Source of the DNA: Trissonchulus latispiculum
Taxonomy: Eukaryota > Nematoda > Enoplea > Enoplida > Ironidae
Assembly (NCBI GenBank): GCA_030248195.1
Contig: JASAND010006800.1
Location: 27,226 to 91,225, forward strand
Direction: 5' to 3'
Length of the DNA: 64,000 nucleotides
Within the stretch, counting starts at the first letter, position 1. The number at the start of each line of letters is the position of its first letter. The notes under the pieces are model-generated. The model was given only the letters and a program-made list of their open reading frames with translations, had not been told where the DNA came from and searched no databases. The position numbers were made by a program, and so were the translations under genes. Below, piece by piece: positions 11,422-24,300 of the stretch.

Positions 11422-13125
11422 ATATATACATACATACATATACAGTTTAGGGAGGGGGGGGGGGTCCTCGCTGGTCGCCGAGCCAAATTTGGACCTTCTA
11501 AGTTCTACTCTCACTCTCTCAATCTAAACAGGTGGCACACCTGTGATGACGGTGGTGTATACTCCGCGAACCCTCCCAGAATGTGGACCCCAGAAATTAA
11601 AAAATGGCCAATAATGCAAAATTTTCGGAAGTTTTATCCTTTTTTCTTCAAAATAAGTCCTGTTTTTATGCGTTTTTACTCCGTCTTAAACCGATTTTAA
11701 GCCAAAATTTGGGGAAAACGTATAAAAAAATGACTAATTTCTGCCTCAACTGCAACTTTTTGGTCCCAAAAATCGCTGGGGGGGGTTTCGTCATAGTTTC
11801 CCCGGGGGGGGGGGGGTATCCCCCACAGGTGGACAAGGGGGGGAATTCCCCCCCCCCTCGGCGAAGTCGTCCACAAGGGGTCGCAAAATTGCTCTGGCCA
11901 CAAGGGGTAAGAAAATTGCCCAAAAAATAGGTTTTGCGACTAAAATTTCCAAAAATTTTCCGGCTTCGCCGGAATTTTTCATTTAAAATCACTATTTTTT
12001 GCGAAAAAACGTCAGAAAATCGCGTTTTTGCTAAAAAATAGCTGTTTTTTGTTAAAAAATGGTAAAAATCGCTTAAAAATCGCCTTCAAAAGTAGCCCTA
12101 AGAAAAATCGCTCTCACAAGGGGTACCCAAATTTGCTTCCACAAGGGTCAGTGAAATTTGGTCTCCCGTTCAGGTATGGTATCCCCCCCAAAATTTTCGA
12201 CCAACTTTAGCACCCCCCCCAGATTTTTTGACTATCCCTCCCCCCACTTTTGGTTACCCCCCCCCCGAACCCCTCCCCCAGCACGTTTTGGGGCCAAAAA
12301 GTTAGCTAAATTTTGTTACAAATGGTCATTTTTTGAAAATTTTTTCTCAAATTCTGGCTTAAAATCGGTTTAAAACGGTGGAAAAACGCCTAAAACGTTA
12401 AAAACAAGCCTTGTTTTGACAAAAAAAGCGTTAAAATACAGAAAATTTTGCGTTTTTAGGCCATTTTTTGAATTTTCTGAGGTCCGAATTTTGTGGGGGG
12501 GGGGGTTCGGGGGGGTACTTCCCATCACATTTCGGGGGTCGACCACCAAATTTTCGGAGTTTGCCCCCCCAGCCAAAATTTCCAGGGAAACTGGGTTTCG
12601 TACGGTAGCCGAAAGTTGAGGGAGGGTACACATCTCAATAAAATTTCGAGGGGGGCATTGCCTCAAAAGTTTTGGGACGGGGATGCCCTCCAACCACCTC
12701 CATGGGAACCTGCATGTGATATTTAGAATTTTTAGTGCTAAATTGGTGGGACAAGGCTTTGTGAAGACGCTTGTGACATTTAAGTTTTAATACAGCCGTC
12801 ATGATACCTGGTAACACTCCTTCGGACGTTCATGTGCGTAAACTTGATTTGAATTAGTTATTACGTCAGAACGTTAGTATACGTATACTTTAGAATTTGC
12901 TGTTATTGTATTTTCGTTATTGAACTATATATTAAAAAATTGGGAACGCATCCCGAACAAATAGAAAATGTATACGTAGTAGAAAATAGGCCTATTGTTT
13001 GCCTTAATTTTTCCTACTTTCGACTCGCTTCCTGTAAAAGTCCGGTCCGGTCTTTAATCCATCTCCATAGTAGGCTTTACTTGTCTCTCAAAACGTTGTC
13101 TACATAAGTGTTGTCTGGTGCCCTG

Positions 13126-13130
<5 letters not shown>
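11421..13130. other. G/C-homopolymer-rich DNA with an inverted repeat
   Basis: Runs of 7-10 G or C occur throughout 11450-12680. Arms at about 11658-11715 and 12345-12410 are inverted copies (core aaaccgattttaagcc). A perfect hairpin, ccggcttcgccgg, sits near 11959-11971. This looks like a decayed fold-back element. The several ORFs here have proline/glycine-rich, low-complexity translations and are not credible genes. Nothing is recognised in 12720-13130. Confidence 0.55.

Positions 13131-13172
<42 letters not shown>
13131..13172. repeat. (TA)n microsatellite
   Basis: About 40 bp of TA repeats. Confidence 0.95.
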
Positions 13173-13174
<2 letters not shown>

Positions 13175-13261
13175 ATATAGGCACTAGTCACCCTGGGGGG
13201 GGGGAAATCCCAGACACTGAAAAATCAAATCTACACTTTATGGGTATATCAGTGCCTATGT

Positions 13262-13340
13262 TTAACATATGGCTGAGGCTTAGGCTGAGGCTTAGGCTTA
13301 GTGTCAGGCTTAGGCTGAGGCTAAGGCTTAGGCTTAGGGC
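13262..13340. repeat. Degenerate TTAGGC/TGAGGC telomere-like tract
   Basis: Hexamer-scale repeats of ggcttaggctgaggcttagg type, about 12 imperfect units, interstitial. Confidence 0.8.
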
Positions 13341-14395
13341 CCTTTAACACGTAAAGATAAAAAAAGGTCGTCGAACAAAAATTTTAAAAGTGGATAATTT
13401 TGGTACCAATCGACTCGTCTCGTCGTCCTGAGTACAAAAATATCAAATTTATTGCATAAAAATGCGTTTCTGATTTTCCCCCCCTCTGGGTGACTTGGAC
13501 AGCGACCCCTATAATATGTGTCAAAAGTCCCTGGAGACACCGTAAAATAAGCTGCGCAGAGGCTGCGCAAAATCCTGCGCAGATTTCATGCGCAAATTGT
13601 AGAGCACATCGAGTTTAGTATGTGTGCGAAGTTTCAGCCCCGTATCACTTTCCGTTAAAAAGTTGCGCCCCGGACCGGTTATGGCGGCGATGTTTTTTTC
13701 CGGTTTCTCCTATTTAATGGTCGTATTGTCCTGACTTTCCGCCTCTTTCACGTAATCTGCAGCGGAGGCCGGACCTAAAGGGGTATGGGTCTGGTCGTAT
13801 ACCCATGCGCCATTTAAGAATCGCTACTTTTTTGCGACGCAGGTGCGCCACAGCGCCGCAGCGGCGCCGCATAGTCGGCTCAGAGCGAAAAGTGACCATT
13901 TTTGTGGTCGCTGCGCAGCTCGAACGTTAAGAGCTGGAGCCGATTTCTTTTTATATTCAGAAACTACATATATTGAACTAACTAAATAGCTAAGTCTCGT
14001 TTCTCTATCACTTCCCATGCGACCACAGTGGCCGGTCAAAAATGGTGAAATTTCGAAAAATGAAAAATCGAAATTTCTCGCTGTGTATTCAACTTAGAAA
14101 GCTCAATTCTTTCATACAAAGGTTTTCTGGCACGGCGAATTGATTCTCGTAAGCAGTTTTGCCGTCGGACCCACCCATATTGCTGGGCTGGTTCCACTTT
14201 GCTGTCGGGAGGGTCAAGTCGGTACCGACTTACAAGAACACCATATAGGACTGTGCATGGCCTCTCAAAACTTTGTCTATAGAGGTTTTCTGGTGCGCCC
14301 AGCTCATTCCCGGAGTCCGTTTTGCCGTCTGACCCACCCATTTTGCTGGACTGGCTCCACTTTGCCGTTTGAAGGGTAAATCGGGTAGGGGGTCA
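13340..14395. other. Unassigned repeat-derived DNA
   Basis: No gene recognised. Two units of about 155 bp near 14100-14222 and 14255-14390 share ggttttctgg, ttttgccgtc and gacccaccca. A related block is at 13055-13115. This is probably the diverged flank of array C. Confidence 0.5.
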
Positions 14396-14950
14396 AGTGG
14401 TCAAAAATAAAATTTTTCAAAAGTGGTCAAATTTGGTACCAAATGAAAGCCCTAAGTGAGCTGAACAACTTTTGTCATAGAATTGCATGCTCAAAGTGGC
14501 TGTAGAGTGCTGTGGTAGGGTGGGGGTGGGGACTTAATAGGTAATTTTGGGTCAAAAATAAAATTTTTCAAAAGTGGTCAAATTTGGTACCAAATGAAAG
14601 CCCGCATCGAACTGAGCAACTTTTGTCATAGAAGTGCGTACCCAAAGTGGCTGTAGAGGCCTGTGGTGGGGTGGGGTGGGGACTTGGAGATTTTGGGCCG
14701 AAAATTAAAATTTTCAAAAGTGGTCAAATTTGGTACCAAATGAAGGCCCGCATCGAACTGAGCAACTTTTGTCATAGAAGTGCGTATCTAGAGTGGCTGT
14801 AGAGGTCTGTGGTGGGGTGGGGTGGGGACTTAGGCGATTTTGGGTCAAAAATTAAAATTTTCAAAAGTGGTCAAATTTCGAGTCAAATGAAGGCCCGCAT
14901 CGAACTGAACAACTTTCGCCATAGAACCACCCACCCAAACTTGCTGTGTC
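14395..14950. repeat. Tandem array C, about 148 bp monomer
   Basis: The core ttcaaaagtggtcaaattt recurs near 14417, 14566, 14715 and 14860, each followed by a caaatgaa(a/g)gccc block and aacttttgtcatagaa. The monomer is homologous to array E at 35990-37790, which has the same order of blocks. Confidence 0.88.
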
Positions 14951-16500
14951 GGATTTATATACTTGCTTTCTCAACCGGAATTTAAACGACAGACATAGGC
15001 CCAACCAGTAGCGTAGGTACGAAAAATTTTCAGGGGGGGCGGTGTTGACCGAAGGCTGGGGGGGAATTTCATTTTTGCGCATAATTGTATGCACGCTACA
15101 TATGCTGTAACTTTCCCTGTTAATATGTTTTCTAGTTCAGTACATATATATATATATATACATAGCTTAATGCTGTTGTAACCGAAAGCGGCACGCAAAA
15201 ACCCAAAGCGGGGGGTCTGGGGGCGGAGCCCCGCAGGAAAATTTTTAAATTTTGCCGTTAAAACGCTGCTGAAACATTGAATTCTTTGCATTGTATATAC
15301 CAGTTCCCAAACTAAATTTTGTAGTTTAATTTGCTACCTATTTAAATTTTTGACTTCCACCGTACACAAACTAAACTAAGATGCTCCCATTTGGAACAGG
15401 GTATTCTGAAACTTGTATGGTATATATATATATATACTATTGAGCCATTTGAAGCATTAATGACAATTGGCAGCAATCACATTAAACGCCCGGCCGGGGA
15501 AATCCAATAGGGGGGAAAGCATATCGGGGGGGGGCCCACGCACACACATATTATCCCCTTTTGTGCGGAGCATTTTGTTACTTGTATATATATATATATA
15601 TATATATTATTGCTTTCTGTTTTCCTGCTGCTACCGATCGCTCGTGTAAAATATTCCACAGATTTTGAATCAGTCGACTATTAATTTTGGGCACCCTAAA
15701 ACGCCCATCTTTTGGGCTTGCCATTCTTCTTTTCTCAGGTGAAATTGTGTATGTTCCAGAATCATATTAGCACCCTTGTGTAACATTTCCCCGCTTGTAT
15801 ATATATATATATACTTTTGTTATAATTCTAGCTTGTTGAAATAGAGGTTCCCCATTGTGGACGACTAAAAGTTTTTGTTCAGGTATTATATATATACATT
15901 ATAGATTTTTTAAACTGAATTGTAGGTTTTGGTTTGGAACGTAACAAGGTATTTTTTACGGGGCCACCACTTTTTCCTTCCGAAATCGCCTCATTGATTT
16001 TTGCTCAGCCCATAATTTTTGGGTGCCAAAGTTTTTGCCATAAATTGGCAAATTTTCAAACTTTTTTGTTTTCGCCTGAGGTTTGTACCTAGAAATGACT
16101 ATTTCTATCTTAAATCCAGGCATTTTTGAGAATTTCCAGTTTTTGCCCATGCAAATTACGCAATATATATACCAGTTTTGGCTCATTTTTGCAAGAAAAT
16201 TTTCCCATCCCCTAAAATCCCCTGTTATGACCCCTTCGGAAAATCCCTAAAAATTCCCTGGGATCAAGGGTGTGGCCAGTAACATGAAGGTGCCTCCAGT
16301 TTCTTGGTTCATTTTCATTTTTCTCATGGACATAGGGCATGTCGTTAAGTGCCTAGGAAGATGATGTTAGTGCTAAGCTGCTTCCAGTAGAGACCCACCA
16401 GAACCACTGGGTTATTTCTATTGGACGGGTAAAAGAAAAAACCCTCCTCCCATTGGAGGAGTATATAAAAAAGATAAAAGGTAAAGGTTTACCCCAGGAG
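14950..16500. other. AT-rich DNA with short TA runs and a G-rich TE-like end
   Basis: 15015-15240 has agtagcgtaggtacg, then G-rich segments including ggggggtctgggggcggagc, typical of decayed DNA-transposon ends. Short TA tracts lie at 15145-15160, 15420-15436, 15586-15606 and 15800-15812. The left flanks of the last two resemble the GGAGCATTTT..TTGT end of the ACAAGTA family. No gene seen. Confidence 0.45.
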
Positions 16501-16509
16501 AAATCTCCG

Positions 16510-16798
16510 TCCTGCCTGCCATAGAACATGGGGTGCCGGTGCTCCTCCCCGGATTCCTAGCCGTAGAGCCAAAAGTGCCTCCTCAGCTGATGGCTGTATC
16601 CGTGGGAGGGAGGGGGCGACCCTTCTACACTGACTCCTGTTACCTTCCCACCGTAGTAGTATGTACCCGCCATTTGCCGACCAGTTATAGCCAGGTTGGC
16701 TGGAGTCGAGAAAGCTTTGTGGCCTCCGGGGATCGAACCACCGGCCGTAAGATCGGAAGTTTTGACCAGCGCCTTAGACCATTCGGCCATCTCTCCCC
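16510..16798 (-). mobile_element. tRNA-derived SINE, copy 1
   Basis: The - strand starts near 16798 with a tRNA-like head. It has an A-box-like tggccgaatgg (16779-16789), a plausible arm, and B box ggttcgatccc (16729-16739). About 200 bp of unrelated body follows, ending near ggagcaccggcaccc. The head resembles a Leu/Ser-type tRNA. The body matches copy 2 at 17605-17890 in opposite orientation. It is transcribed, if at all, by RNA polymerase III. Confidence 0.85.
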
Positions 16799-16799
16799 G

Positions 16800-17600
16800 A
16801 GTCCTCCCATGAAATTCCGACTTCACTACACACACATAACCCAAAAAGTCAAAAAGTTACCAAATTTTACCATTTTTACCCAAAATTCTCAAAACCTTTT
16901 CCACCGCTGCCGGATTTTTAAAGGAATTTTCGCTATTTTAGCTTAAAACACGATAAGTCAGTTTTTAGCAATTTCTTGCAGTTTTTACGCTTCTACTTCT
17001 ATAGAAGTAGTAAGTGTAAAAAGTTGAAAAATTTTCCCAAAAGCCTCCATTAGGCTTTTTCACTGGGGTGGGGTTTAGGGCGTTCCCCGCATTTTGGGTT
17101 CCCCCCATTCGACCACCCCCCCCCTCACTCGGCCCCAGCCCCATTTTTAGGGTTCCCTTCCCACTCACCTTGAGGTGCCCAGAAAATGTCAAATTTTAAA
17201 GATTTTTTGGGTAAAATAGTCAACACTTTTTCGGCCTCGTCGGATTTTTTGGTGTAAAATCGTCTATTTTGATACTAAAACTTTAATTTTTACACTTTTT
17301 TTGCACTTTTTAGCTTAGTTTTAGCAGTATGCGCAGAAAACAGGATTTTTGCCGTATTTTTATTATTTTTTAGGTTATTTTACCTCCAACTTTTGAGTCT
17401 TCCACTATGGGGGAGCTTCTCCACTTCCACGCCCCCACATTTTTGCCTAGAAAGCCCCATTTTTGGCGGGCTTCCATCTAGTCCCCGAAATAAGAAATCA
17501 CCAAGAAATAAGGCAGAACCAGGCTGTTAAGTTTAATCATACTTTATTCCGTTTCATAATTGGTTTTGCTTGCACTTAGTTTGGTGCTTGTCGGTATGAG
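16800..17600. other. AT-rich spacer between the two SINE copies
   Basis: Many T/A runs and C-rich patches (17095-17150). Small paired motifs such as cggcctcgtcgg occur. No gene or clear element boundary was found. Confidence 0.5.
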
Positions 17601-17604
17601 ATGA

Positions 17605-17890
17605 GATGAGTCGGTGCTAGATGGCGCAAGAGCTTCCGTTCTTACGGTCTGTGGGTCGATCCCCAGAGGCCTTAAAGCTTTCTCAACTCTAGCTTACCCA
17701 GCTATCCATCTTTAACTGATCGGTAAATGGACACCACTAGGTAACAGGAATCTGTGTAGAGTTGCCGCCCTCCCTTCCACGGATGCAGTCATCATTTGAG
17801 GTGACACTCCTGGCTCTACGGTTGGGAATCCGGGGATGAGCACCGGCAACCCACGTCCTGTGACAAGATGGAGATATCTCCAGGGGTCTG
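17605..17890 (+). mobile_element. tRNA-derived SINE, copy 2
   Basis: B-box-like gggtcgatcccca (17653-17665) is followed by agaggcc, aaagctttctcaactc, ggtaacagga, ctcccttccacgg, ggctctacgg and ggaatccggg, the same order as copy 1. The A box is degenerate (gctagatggcgcaag), so this copy is probably inactive. Confidence 0.83.
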
Positions 17891-18267
17891 GCTTTTTCCT
17901 CGGCAAAATTTTCAGGTCTGGGAGGGGAGAAAAGTTTTTCAAAAAATGTCTAAAAATAGCTATTTTTGCCTCTGAGCTAAAAAATTAACTATTTTTAACT
18001 AAAATTTAAGCTTAAAATAGCTAAAAATGTTTAAAATGGGTCAAAATCCGGCGAAGCCGAAATTTTTTTCCAAATTTAGCCACAAACCCTGTTTTTCCGT
18101 GCATTTTAGGGTTCTGGGGGAAAGGCCCGAATATCCTGGGGGGAAACGAATTTCTGTGGGGCCCCACCCCCCCTGTAGGAAAAAGCCAGGGGGTAAACCT
18201 TTACCTTTTTACTTAGTTTGGTGCCAGAAACTCAGAAAAAAACGAAAAGACATTTTTCCTGGTTTAG

Positions 18268-18331
18268 GGGAATCTAGAAGAGCGTCACGGCAAGACAGTA
18301 TTCCTAACTTGCCACGACCTGGGGACCAATC
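18268..18331 (+). CDS. NDRG: NDRG exon A (first exon recognised)
   Basis: Acceptor TTTAG precedes 18268 and donor GTAAGC begins at 18332. It encodes GNLEERHGKTV followed by LTCHDLGTN, the family's HD-G-N motif region after strand beta 2-3. It ends one base into a His codon completed by exon B. Intron A-B is 199 bp. Confidence 0.88.
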
Positions 18332-21300
18332 GTAAGCCTTCATGTGTATATGAATATATTTATATTTATTATGTTATATACTTATGTACTTATTTATTAA
18401 CATTGAAAATGCATCGCTAAGGAATGAACTCTCATTTTAATCTATATGTTTGAATGCTTTGTTATTTTTTCTGGTTGTTCTATCTGAATTAAGTGCTTCT
18501 ATGGTCTAATTTCGTTCAATTTAATTTTAGACCGAAGCTGGTTCCCGTTTATCAGTCATCCCAGCATGACAGAAGTTCGCCTGCGTTCCATATTCCTACA
18601 TGTGTGTGTTCCAGGACAGGAAGATAATGCACCAAACTATCCTCAGGAGTTAGTAATTTTTTCCCAAACAGTCTTTCTGCTGTAATTGAAGGATACGTAT
18701 ATATGCGTGTAATATAATATATAGTACGGTTGGTTATAGAAGAGATAGTGATGGATTTGAGTTTTCGTTCCGGCTTAATTTAATCCAATTAGTGTTTTAC
18801 TGGGGAGCAGAAGAATCCGCGTCCGGTTGGAGATCTTCTTGCTGTGGTCGAGGCTGTTGGACGATTATCGTTCCACGTGCTTCCTGGGGCTTTGACCAGC
18901 GTGCCAAATGGATTCTATTTCCCTGGGGCACCGGCTACACAAATGGAACTGGTGTCGATACTCGATATTTGTTGCTCAGTTAACGATGTAGCCACATAGA
19001 CATCCTTAAATTGCCCCCGAGCGAAGGGCAGCCATCTGTAGAATCAGCTGGTCTGTTCTTGGATCAGATGGCATGGCCTTAGATCAGCCTCAACTTGCTA
19101 AGTCGGGTGTTGGGTTATCTGTGACTACATCTGGGTTCCGAAGATCAGCTCATATGGCTCTGACCGTGCTCCAGGAATATGATGAAGAAGAAGTATTTTA
19201 CTGAAGTGTATGCTAGAATCGACTTGGACTTCAGCTTCCAATTCGATGAGTAATGGTTCGAATCCCCGTCGCCACCGATATTGTCCTAATCCCCTTGAGC
19301 AAGAACGGATAATGCACACCGGTTGGCCAACCAGACTACTGCCCTTTGGTTGGAAAATAGGTTTCAATGCGGTGGGAAGGTAACTGCCATCTGTATTCTG
19401 GCATAACTCTTTACGGTGGGTCCTGGTCCTGGCCGCTATATTCCACAGATGTAGAACGTAGTCATCATTCTAGATATTGTAGTCCCATTATGTACCATTT
19501 TTCGGGGCTACTTCTTTCTTTGTTACAGATTGCGTCAATCGAGGGTATATATTATTGTTAAGCAGCAATCAAAGGCTACGTAATGTTTCCAGCATGTTCC
19601 AGAAAGCATAGCAAAATTTATTGCTTGTGCCGTTTACTTGCAGAGAAAAAAATGCCCTGTGGAATATGCTGCAGCTGGCTTGGTTTATCCAGGGATCGTT
19701 CCTGGGGTGCTCTTTGGTTGACCTTCAAAAGTCCGAAACGCAAGGATTTTTGAGGGGGACGCGAAATGTACTCAAAAAGTTGCGCTGTTTTATAGCACGC
19801 ACCAGAATTTTGGTTTTTCTTGCAAAAATAAACAGGATTTTTAGACCTAATATTTTTGAAAATTTATTCTTCTGAGCTATATAATTTTTCAAGCAAAATT
19901 TTAGAACCAAAAGAGACACCGTCTGGTCTTGAGCAGAAGGTCCTCTATGGAGATCCCACTAAAGTAAACCCAGGTTTGCGAGTTGTCGGTAAATGTTTGC
20001 ATTCAGAATTTAAAGAACTTTTCTGTTCTATTTATTTTATTTTAGGGAAGAGTTTCCGACATTGACACAGATCGGTGAAGGATTGTCATTGGTTTTGGAC
20101 TCCTTAGGGTGGGTATCATATTGTGACAACTTTATGAACTGAAACTTTGTGTGCTTTGCGTGTTTTTGCGACATTTAATTTTTAAAAATTATAAAGGTTT
20201 TAAATTTGTACAAGTTGAGGTAAATGTTATTTTTTGAAATTCCCGTGCCTGTCGAATGATGCCAAATATGCCGAGAAAACGAACTTCAAAAATTTTCATT
20301 TTTCAAACCTATAGTTTTTGGTGTGTAGCGAGCTTGAAGGAATACGTATTATCTGCCAAGGCCAACTAGTCATTTTTACAAAATTTGCGCGGGCGGCAGG
20401 CGCGTTAACTTACCTTTCGAAAGAATGGAACATCCAACGTAAGATGTTGGGGCGAAAATGCTAATTCTTTGCAACTCCCGGGGTCCCCCGTTGGGTTTGC
20501 CTTGGCCTACCCTATTAAAATCCTGGGTGCGAGCCTGTTACCCACCTACATATAGTCAGGGGGGGGAAGAAAAACGTCAATAGGGAAGCAAGCCTCCAAC
20601 TTTTTCTTCGCTTGGATTTGGATCGGTTTGAGTATACCGTTATGTACCGTGGGCAAATACCTATCCAATCGTATATTCAAACTTCTCTTATACCTCACTC
20701 AGCTTTGGCAGTAACAGGATTTGTCCATGTTTTTTTACCCGCAAATCGGGGAAAAAAACATGGTGCGGGGAAAAAACATGGCACGGATTTCTACCAACCA
20801 ACCATTTAGAAGGTTTAAAAGCATTGTTTCAGCTGTTTTTAGCGTGCAAAACTACCTAGGCACCATTCTAACCTCACAGCAAGCTTAAAACCAGATTTTT
20901 TGGTCAAAATGCTAAATCCGCCGTACCTAACATGTTTGGGCATGAAACCTGCTGAGAACTGGCCATAATATGCAGAATATCACTAGAAACAAGTTAGTTG
21001 TGTTAAAAATTGCAATATTCCATCATTTTTTAAGTTTTTTCAAAATTTTCATTTTTACCATAGAAACTTATGAAACCTGGCATGTTGATGCTGCAAATCA
21101 AATTTTCGAGCTAGAAGCTTCAAAAATGCTCAAAGTTGGCATATTTTGAGGTTTTTAGTGGTTTTAAAGCATTCTCTTTCCTATAGAAGCATTAGTTACG
21201 CCTTCCTGAAGCATACGCAAAAATTTTAAAATTTGGTCACCATGTTTTTTCCCCGCTCTAGTGGACATGATGATGCAGCAATTCTGCCGTGGTACGCTCA

Positions 21301-24300
21301 GAACACAATGAGTGAGGTCGGTATAGAAAGAGTCTTTTGTTTCAGGGGTAGCGCAGTCTGTCGGTGCGTAAACAGCAATGATTTAGATTGGCACGATAGA
21401 GTCAATTTCTAAGACGGCAAGTCGATCGGACAGGGGAACGAATGATTTCACGCACGAAGCATATTTAAGACGGGTGGCAAAAGCAACTCCGTGGTTATGG
21501 GAGGTGCCACCGGAAAAGAACAGTTTATAGGAAGGCCTTCCTTTAGGGTCAGAAATAACAGTTTCACCGCTGTCAGTCCAGCGAGCTTCAGATATGACAC
21601 AAATGCCAATATTTGAACGAAGCAGTTCATTGGCAAGTAATTCAGGTTTTCCAGACCCGCACAGAGTTCTGACGTTCCAGAAACCAAAAGAACAAATTCG
21701 TTTGGGTGAAATAAGAGCTTCGTCGGCTTCCCCGGACGCGGTAGCATTGAGATTAAGATTCATTGAGCGACTTTCCATATTGGTTTGTAAGACTGGGTTT
21801 CACGGGGTGCGCCACGCCGCCAACCCTCCTCCTTTACCCGGGCTTGGGAAAACCGGGTCACCGGGTCAAGTCTAAGTGACCCGGTTCCATCACTGATGTG
21901 TCAAGCGGGAAAAATCTCAAATTTCAGATTTTTGGCCAGAACTTTTTAGCGGTTTGACATATCGAAATGCTGATTCTACAGATAGCTAGGCTGGCATTTT
22001 TTAGTGGTGGGGGGTGGGTGGGTGGGTAATTTTCAAACCCACTGTAGGAAAAAGTCGGTTATATAATACATACGTATACATTCCGTATGTATACAAAGAA
22101 TGTCGATGGCATCGTTACTTTATGTTATTTAGGAAGTACTCATATCCGATAGTGCATAGTGCAAAATTTTGAAGGTGGATAACTTATTGGTTTGGCAACT
22201 TATTTCTACTTTGGTTTACATTTACAAAATGCCGCAGTCTTATTTAATTTTTTATAAATCTTGAACAAATTTTCACCATAGCCATTCATTTAACAGTGAT
22301 GAAGCATGTTAGTAAAAATTTAGCTGGCTCTTGGCAAAGTCAAAAATTTTTCAAATATAGTCAGGGGGGGAAAAACAAATAGGGAAGCAAGCCTCCAACT
22401 TTTTATTCGTTTGGATTGGATCGGTTTGAGTATACCGTTACGTACCGTGGGCAAATACCTATCCAATCGTATATTCAAACTTCTCGTACACCTATCTCAG
22501 CTTTGGCAGTAACAGGATTTGTCCATGTTTTTTTTACCCGCGAATCGGGGAAAAAAACATGGTGCGGGGAAAAAAACATGGCACGGATTTCTAGCAAGCA
22601 ACCATTTAGAGTGGTTTAAAAACGTTGTTTCAGCTGTTTTTAGCGTGCAAAATTGCCTAGGCACCATTCTAGCGTCACCACAAGCTTAAAACCCGATTTT
22701 TTGGTCAAAATGCCAAATCCGCCGTACCTAACCTGTTTGGGCATGAAACCTGCTGGGAACTGGCCATAATATGCAGAATATCGCTAGAAATAAGTTAGTT
22801 GTGTTAAAAATTGCAATATCCCATCATTTTTTAAGTTTTTTCAAAATTTTCATTTTTACTATAGAAACTTATGAAACCTAGCATGTTGATGCTGCAAATC
22901 AAATTTTCGAGCTAGAAGCTTCAAAAATGCTCAAAGTTGGCATATTTTGAGTTTTTTAGCGGTTTTAAAGCATTCTCTTTCCTATAAAAGCATTAGTTAC
23001 GCCTTCCTGAAGCATACGCAAAAATTTTAAAATTTGGTCACCATGTTTTTTCCCCGCTCTAGTGGACTCAATGTGGGGGAAAACATGGTCATATTTTTTA
23101 CTGGGTGTACGCAGGGGAAAACCACTATTGCCATGTGATAGAGCAAGTCAAATTATGCCTGCATGCCCATTTATAGTAGCCAAAGTTTGACAGTTGGTTA
23201 GATATAGACTTGCAAACTTTCGAAAATCCTTAGCATTTTGGCCAATTTTGGGAGGTCAACTTTGGTCAAGTACTGTACTTACAGAATCAAACTTAGAAAC
23301 CAATCTGGTACTGTAGGGTATACTTCTAGACTTGCTCTTTCTAATGGGCTATACTAGGCAGCTGCATCTGCTATGGTTGGGGAGTAGGCGACCATGTTTT
23401 TTCCCCTTCTTTTCCGTCATGTTTTTACCCCCTCTGACTGTACCTTTTTGCTAGCGACTAGCTGTTTAGAATGTGCAATATTATGGGCGAGGATGTGGTT
23501 TGTGCCTCAGTTTGGGCAAGTTTTTTCATATATACATCAATTTTTCATCTTCCTTTCGCTGTGTATCGGAAAATAAAGCTAAAGACTAGTTTTAGTGTTT
23601 AAATGGTTAAGTGTGACCAGGAGCTGCGTTGACTGATTTTAAGGTGCAGCATGACCAGCGGCCGTCCCCGGTTTAATTAAGCGCATCAAACAGCCCTTAG
23701 CTTAAAATAAGAACTGGCTTTATTGGAAAAATTCATTTAATCCTTCCATTGGGAGCTTTCAACAATGAAAAATATATAGGCGTAGATAAGGGGGGCGCCC
23801 CCGGGCGGTCGCACCCCCCGAAACCCATTTGCCCCCTTGAAAATTTAGCTAGCGGAGAAATTTTTGAGCTCGCGCGGAGCGCAAGCGTAGCATGTTGCAC
23901 CGGTTTCTTTTCTGGAAAAGTAGTCTGAAATATTGGTTTCAACCTTTTAATTTATTTTTAAAAAACGCTAGTTCTAAACCAATACTAGAAGAAAAATTTG
24001 CGCGAAAGTTACTGTAAAAATGGGTTTAAGACGTAATATCTCTAAAAAATTTCTACAGGGGCCTGCGCTCCCAGACCCCCGTTTGTCTCCGTTCCTTACT
24101 CATTGTATTGCTAATTGCAATTACTAGTTGGTACCCTGTCTCTTTAGTCTTGCAGATTGTGGCAATTGAAAAATTATTCTGCAATTTATTCCGAAACTGA
24201 TTAATACCTATAGCTCATAACTTAATAAAGAAAGTGCTCAAAATTAATTTCTGAGGTAGTCAAAATTTGAAAAATTCTTTAACAGCCCTCAGACACCCCC

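Noticed and set aside
15720..15770. Upstream NDRG exon after the acceptor at 15736 (frame GEIVYVPES)
   Set aside because: It looks like the beta-strand before exon A, but a stop follows soon and there is no usable donor in phase.
18792..18983. A 63-codon Trp/Gly-rich ORF as an NDRG exon
   Set aside because: The translation does not match the family, and exon B joins exon C in phase directly (Gln-Glu-Glu), leaving no room for it.
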